From positions 1 to 31,742 of the forward strand of contig CAJTXP010000044.1 in NCBI GenBank assembly GCA_910583615.1: a stretch of 31,742 bases of DNA. The letters run 5' to 3'. The notes under the pieces are model-generated. The model saw only the letters and a program-made list of their open reading frames with translations, ran no database searches and had not been told where the DNA came from. Position 1 is the first letter of the stretch. Each line of letters starts with the position of its first letter. Below are positions 31,606 to 31,742 of this stretch, one piece after another. Both the position numbers and the translations under genes were made by a program. Origin of the DNA: an uncultured Lachnospiraceae bacterium (lineage in GTDB: Bacteria > Bacillota > Clostridia > Lachnospirales > Lachnospiraceae).

Positions 31606-31688
31606 TTATGCTAAGTTAAAGTAAGAAAAAAGCCCTTGATTCCTATCACTCAAGAGCTGACTTTGCATAACTATTAACTTTGCATAAC
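31606..31688. repeat. Repeated sites near a recombinase gene
   Basis: ACTTTGCATAAC occurs twice in direct orientation (31660-31671 and 31677-31688, 5-base spacer, 17-base period). An imperfect inverted copy, TTATGCTAAGT, lies at 31606-31616. The set sits upstream of the tyrosine recombinase start and may be its binding or crossover sites at an element end. Confidence 0.5.
31625..31657 (-). terminator. Rho-independent terminator (minus strand)
   Basis: AGCTCTTGA and TCAAGGGCT (minus strand) form a nine-base stem with one mismatch, followed by TTTTTT. It would end a minus-strand transcript coming from beyond the right edge of the window. Confidence 0.65.
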
Positions 31689-31742
31689 ATAGGTATTCCT
31701 GCATATCTGCAGAAAAATTTCCTTTTCAGTCTCATCTCTTAA

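Noticed and set aside
1..31742. CRISPR arrays, rRNA and tRNA genes
   Set aside because: No regularly spaced repeat array, no rRNA-like stretch and no tRNA TTCGANNC arm in a cloverleaf context was noticed on either strand.

Overview
The window looks like a genome segment from an anaerobic Clostridia member, most likely Lachnospiraceae. The reasons are strong AGGAGG-type ribosome binding sites, AgrC/AgrA-like and VanRS-like signalling genes, many radical SAM genes, a DUF5685-type protein and IS66/IS110/IS4-type remnants. No rRNA, tRNA or CRISPR array was seen. All assignments come from reading motifs, not from a database search.

Region 1 (1-2250) is a wreck. It holds remnants of an ABC-2 permease, an ABC ATPase start, a VanS-like kinase and a VanR-like regulator, all on the minus strand and all broken. 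This is the layout of a peptide-antibiotic resistance or immunity locus that has decayed. Region 2 (2250-6670, minus strand) reads DUF5685 protein, SPASM-like protein, an unannotated 59-residue Cys-rich peptide (4508-4687, nine Cys, own RBS and terminator), LytTR response regulator, GHKL histidine kinase. I read it as a small RiPP-like locus with its own two-component system. The SPASM protein lacks the CX3CX2C motif of a working radical SAM enzyme.

Region 3 (6907-25540, plus strand) is the centrepiece. A possible HTH regulator and a STAND (NB-ARC) ATPase with a helical C-terminal region precede a tightly packed operon. The operon holds radical SAM 1, a small PqqD/RRE-like protein, a radical SAM/SPASM enzyme, a 47-residue precursor peptide (12701-12844), radical SAM 3, a C1B (PepC/bleomycin hydrolase-like) peptidase, a second radical SAM/SPASM enzyme, a ferredoxin-fused aldo/keto reductase, radical SAM 5, a protein of unknown fold, two tandem paralogous radical SAM enzymes, an HD-domain protein, a type 1 IPP isomerase and a TPR-like protein. 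A HEAT-like protein follows under its own promoter. The precursor ends in three aromatic-X-X units (WTN, WSK, WKK), the substrate pattern of three-residue cyclophane (triceptide) and darobactin-type crosslinking enzymes. Seven complete radical SAM genes around one such peptide, with no exporter, is the most likely undescribed system here.

Region 4 (25720-28000, minus strand) is ordinary backbone: a Cof-type HAD phosphatase and an NSS/SNF sodium-dependent transporter. Region 5 (28080-31742) is a nest of mobile DNA. An IS110-like tail and an IS4-like transposase fragment are followed by an IS66 element inserted in the IS4-like gene. The IS66 tnpC is in turn cut by a frameshifted tyrosine recombinase gene next to repeated ends.
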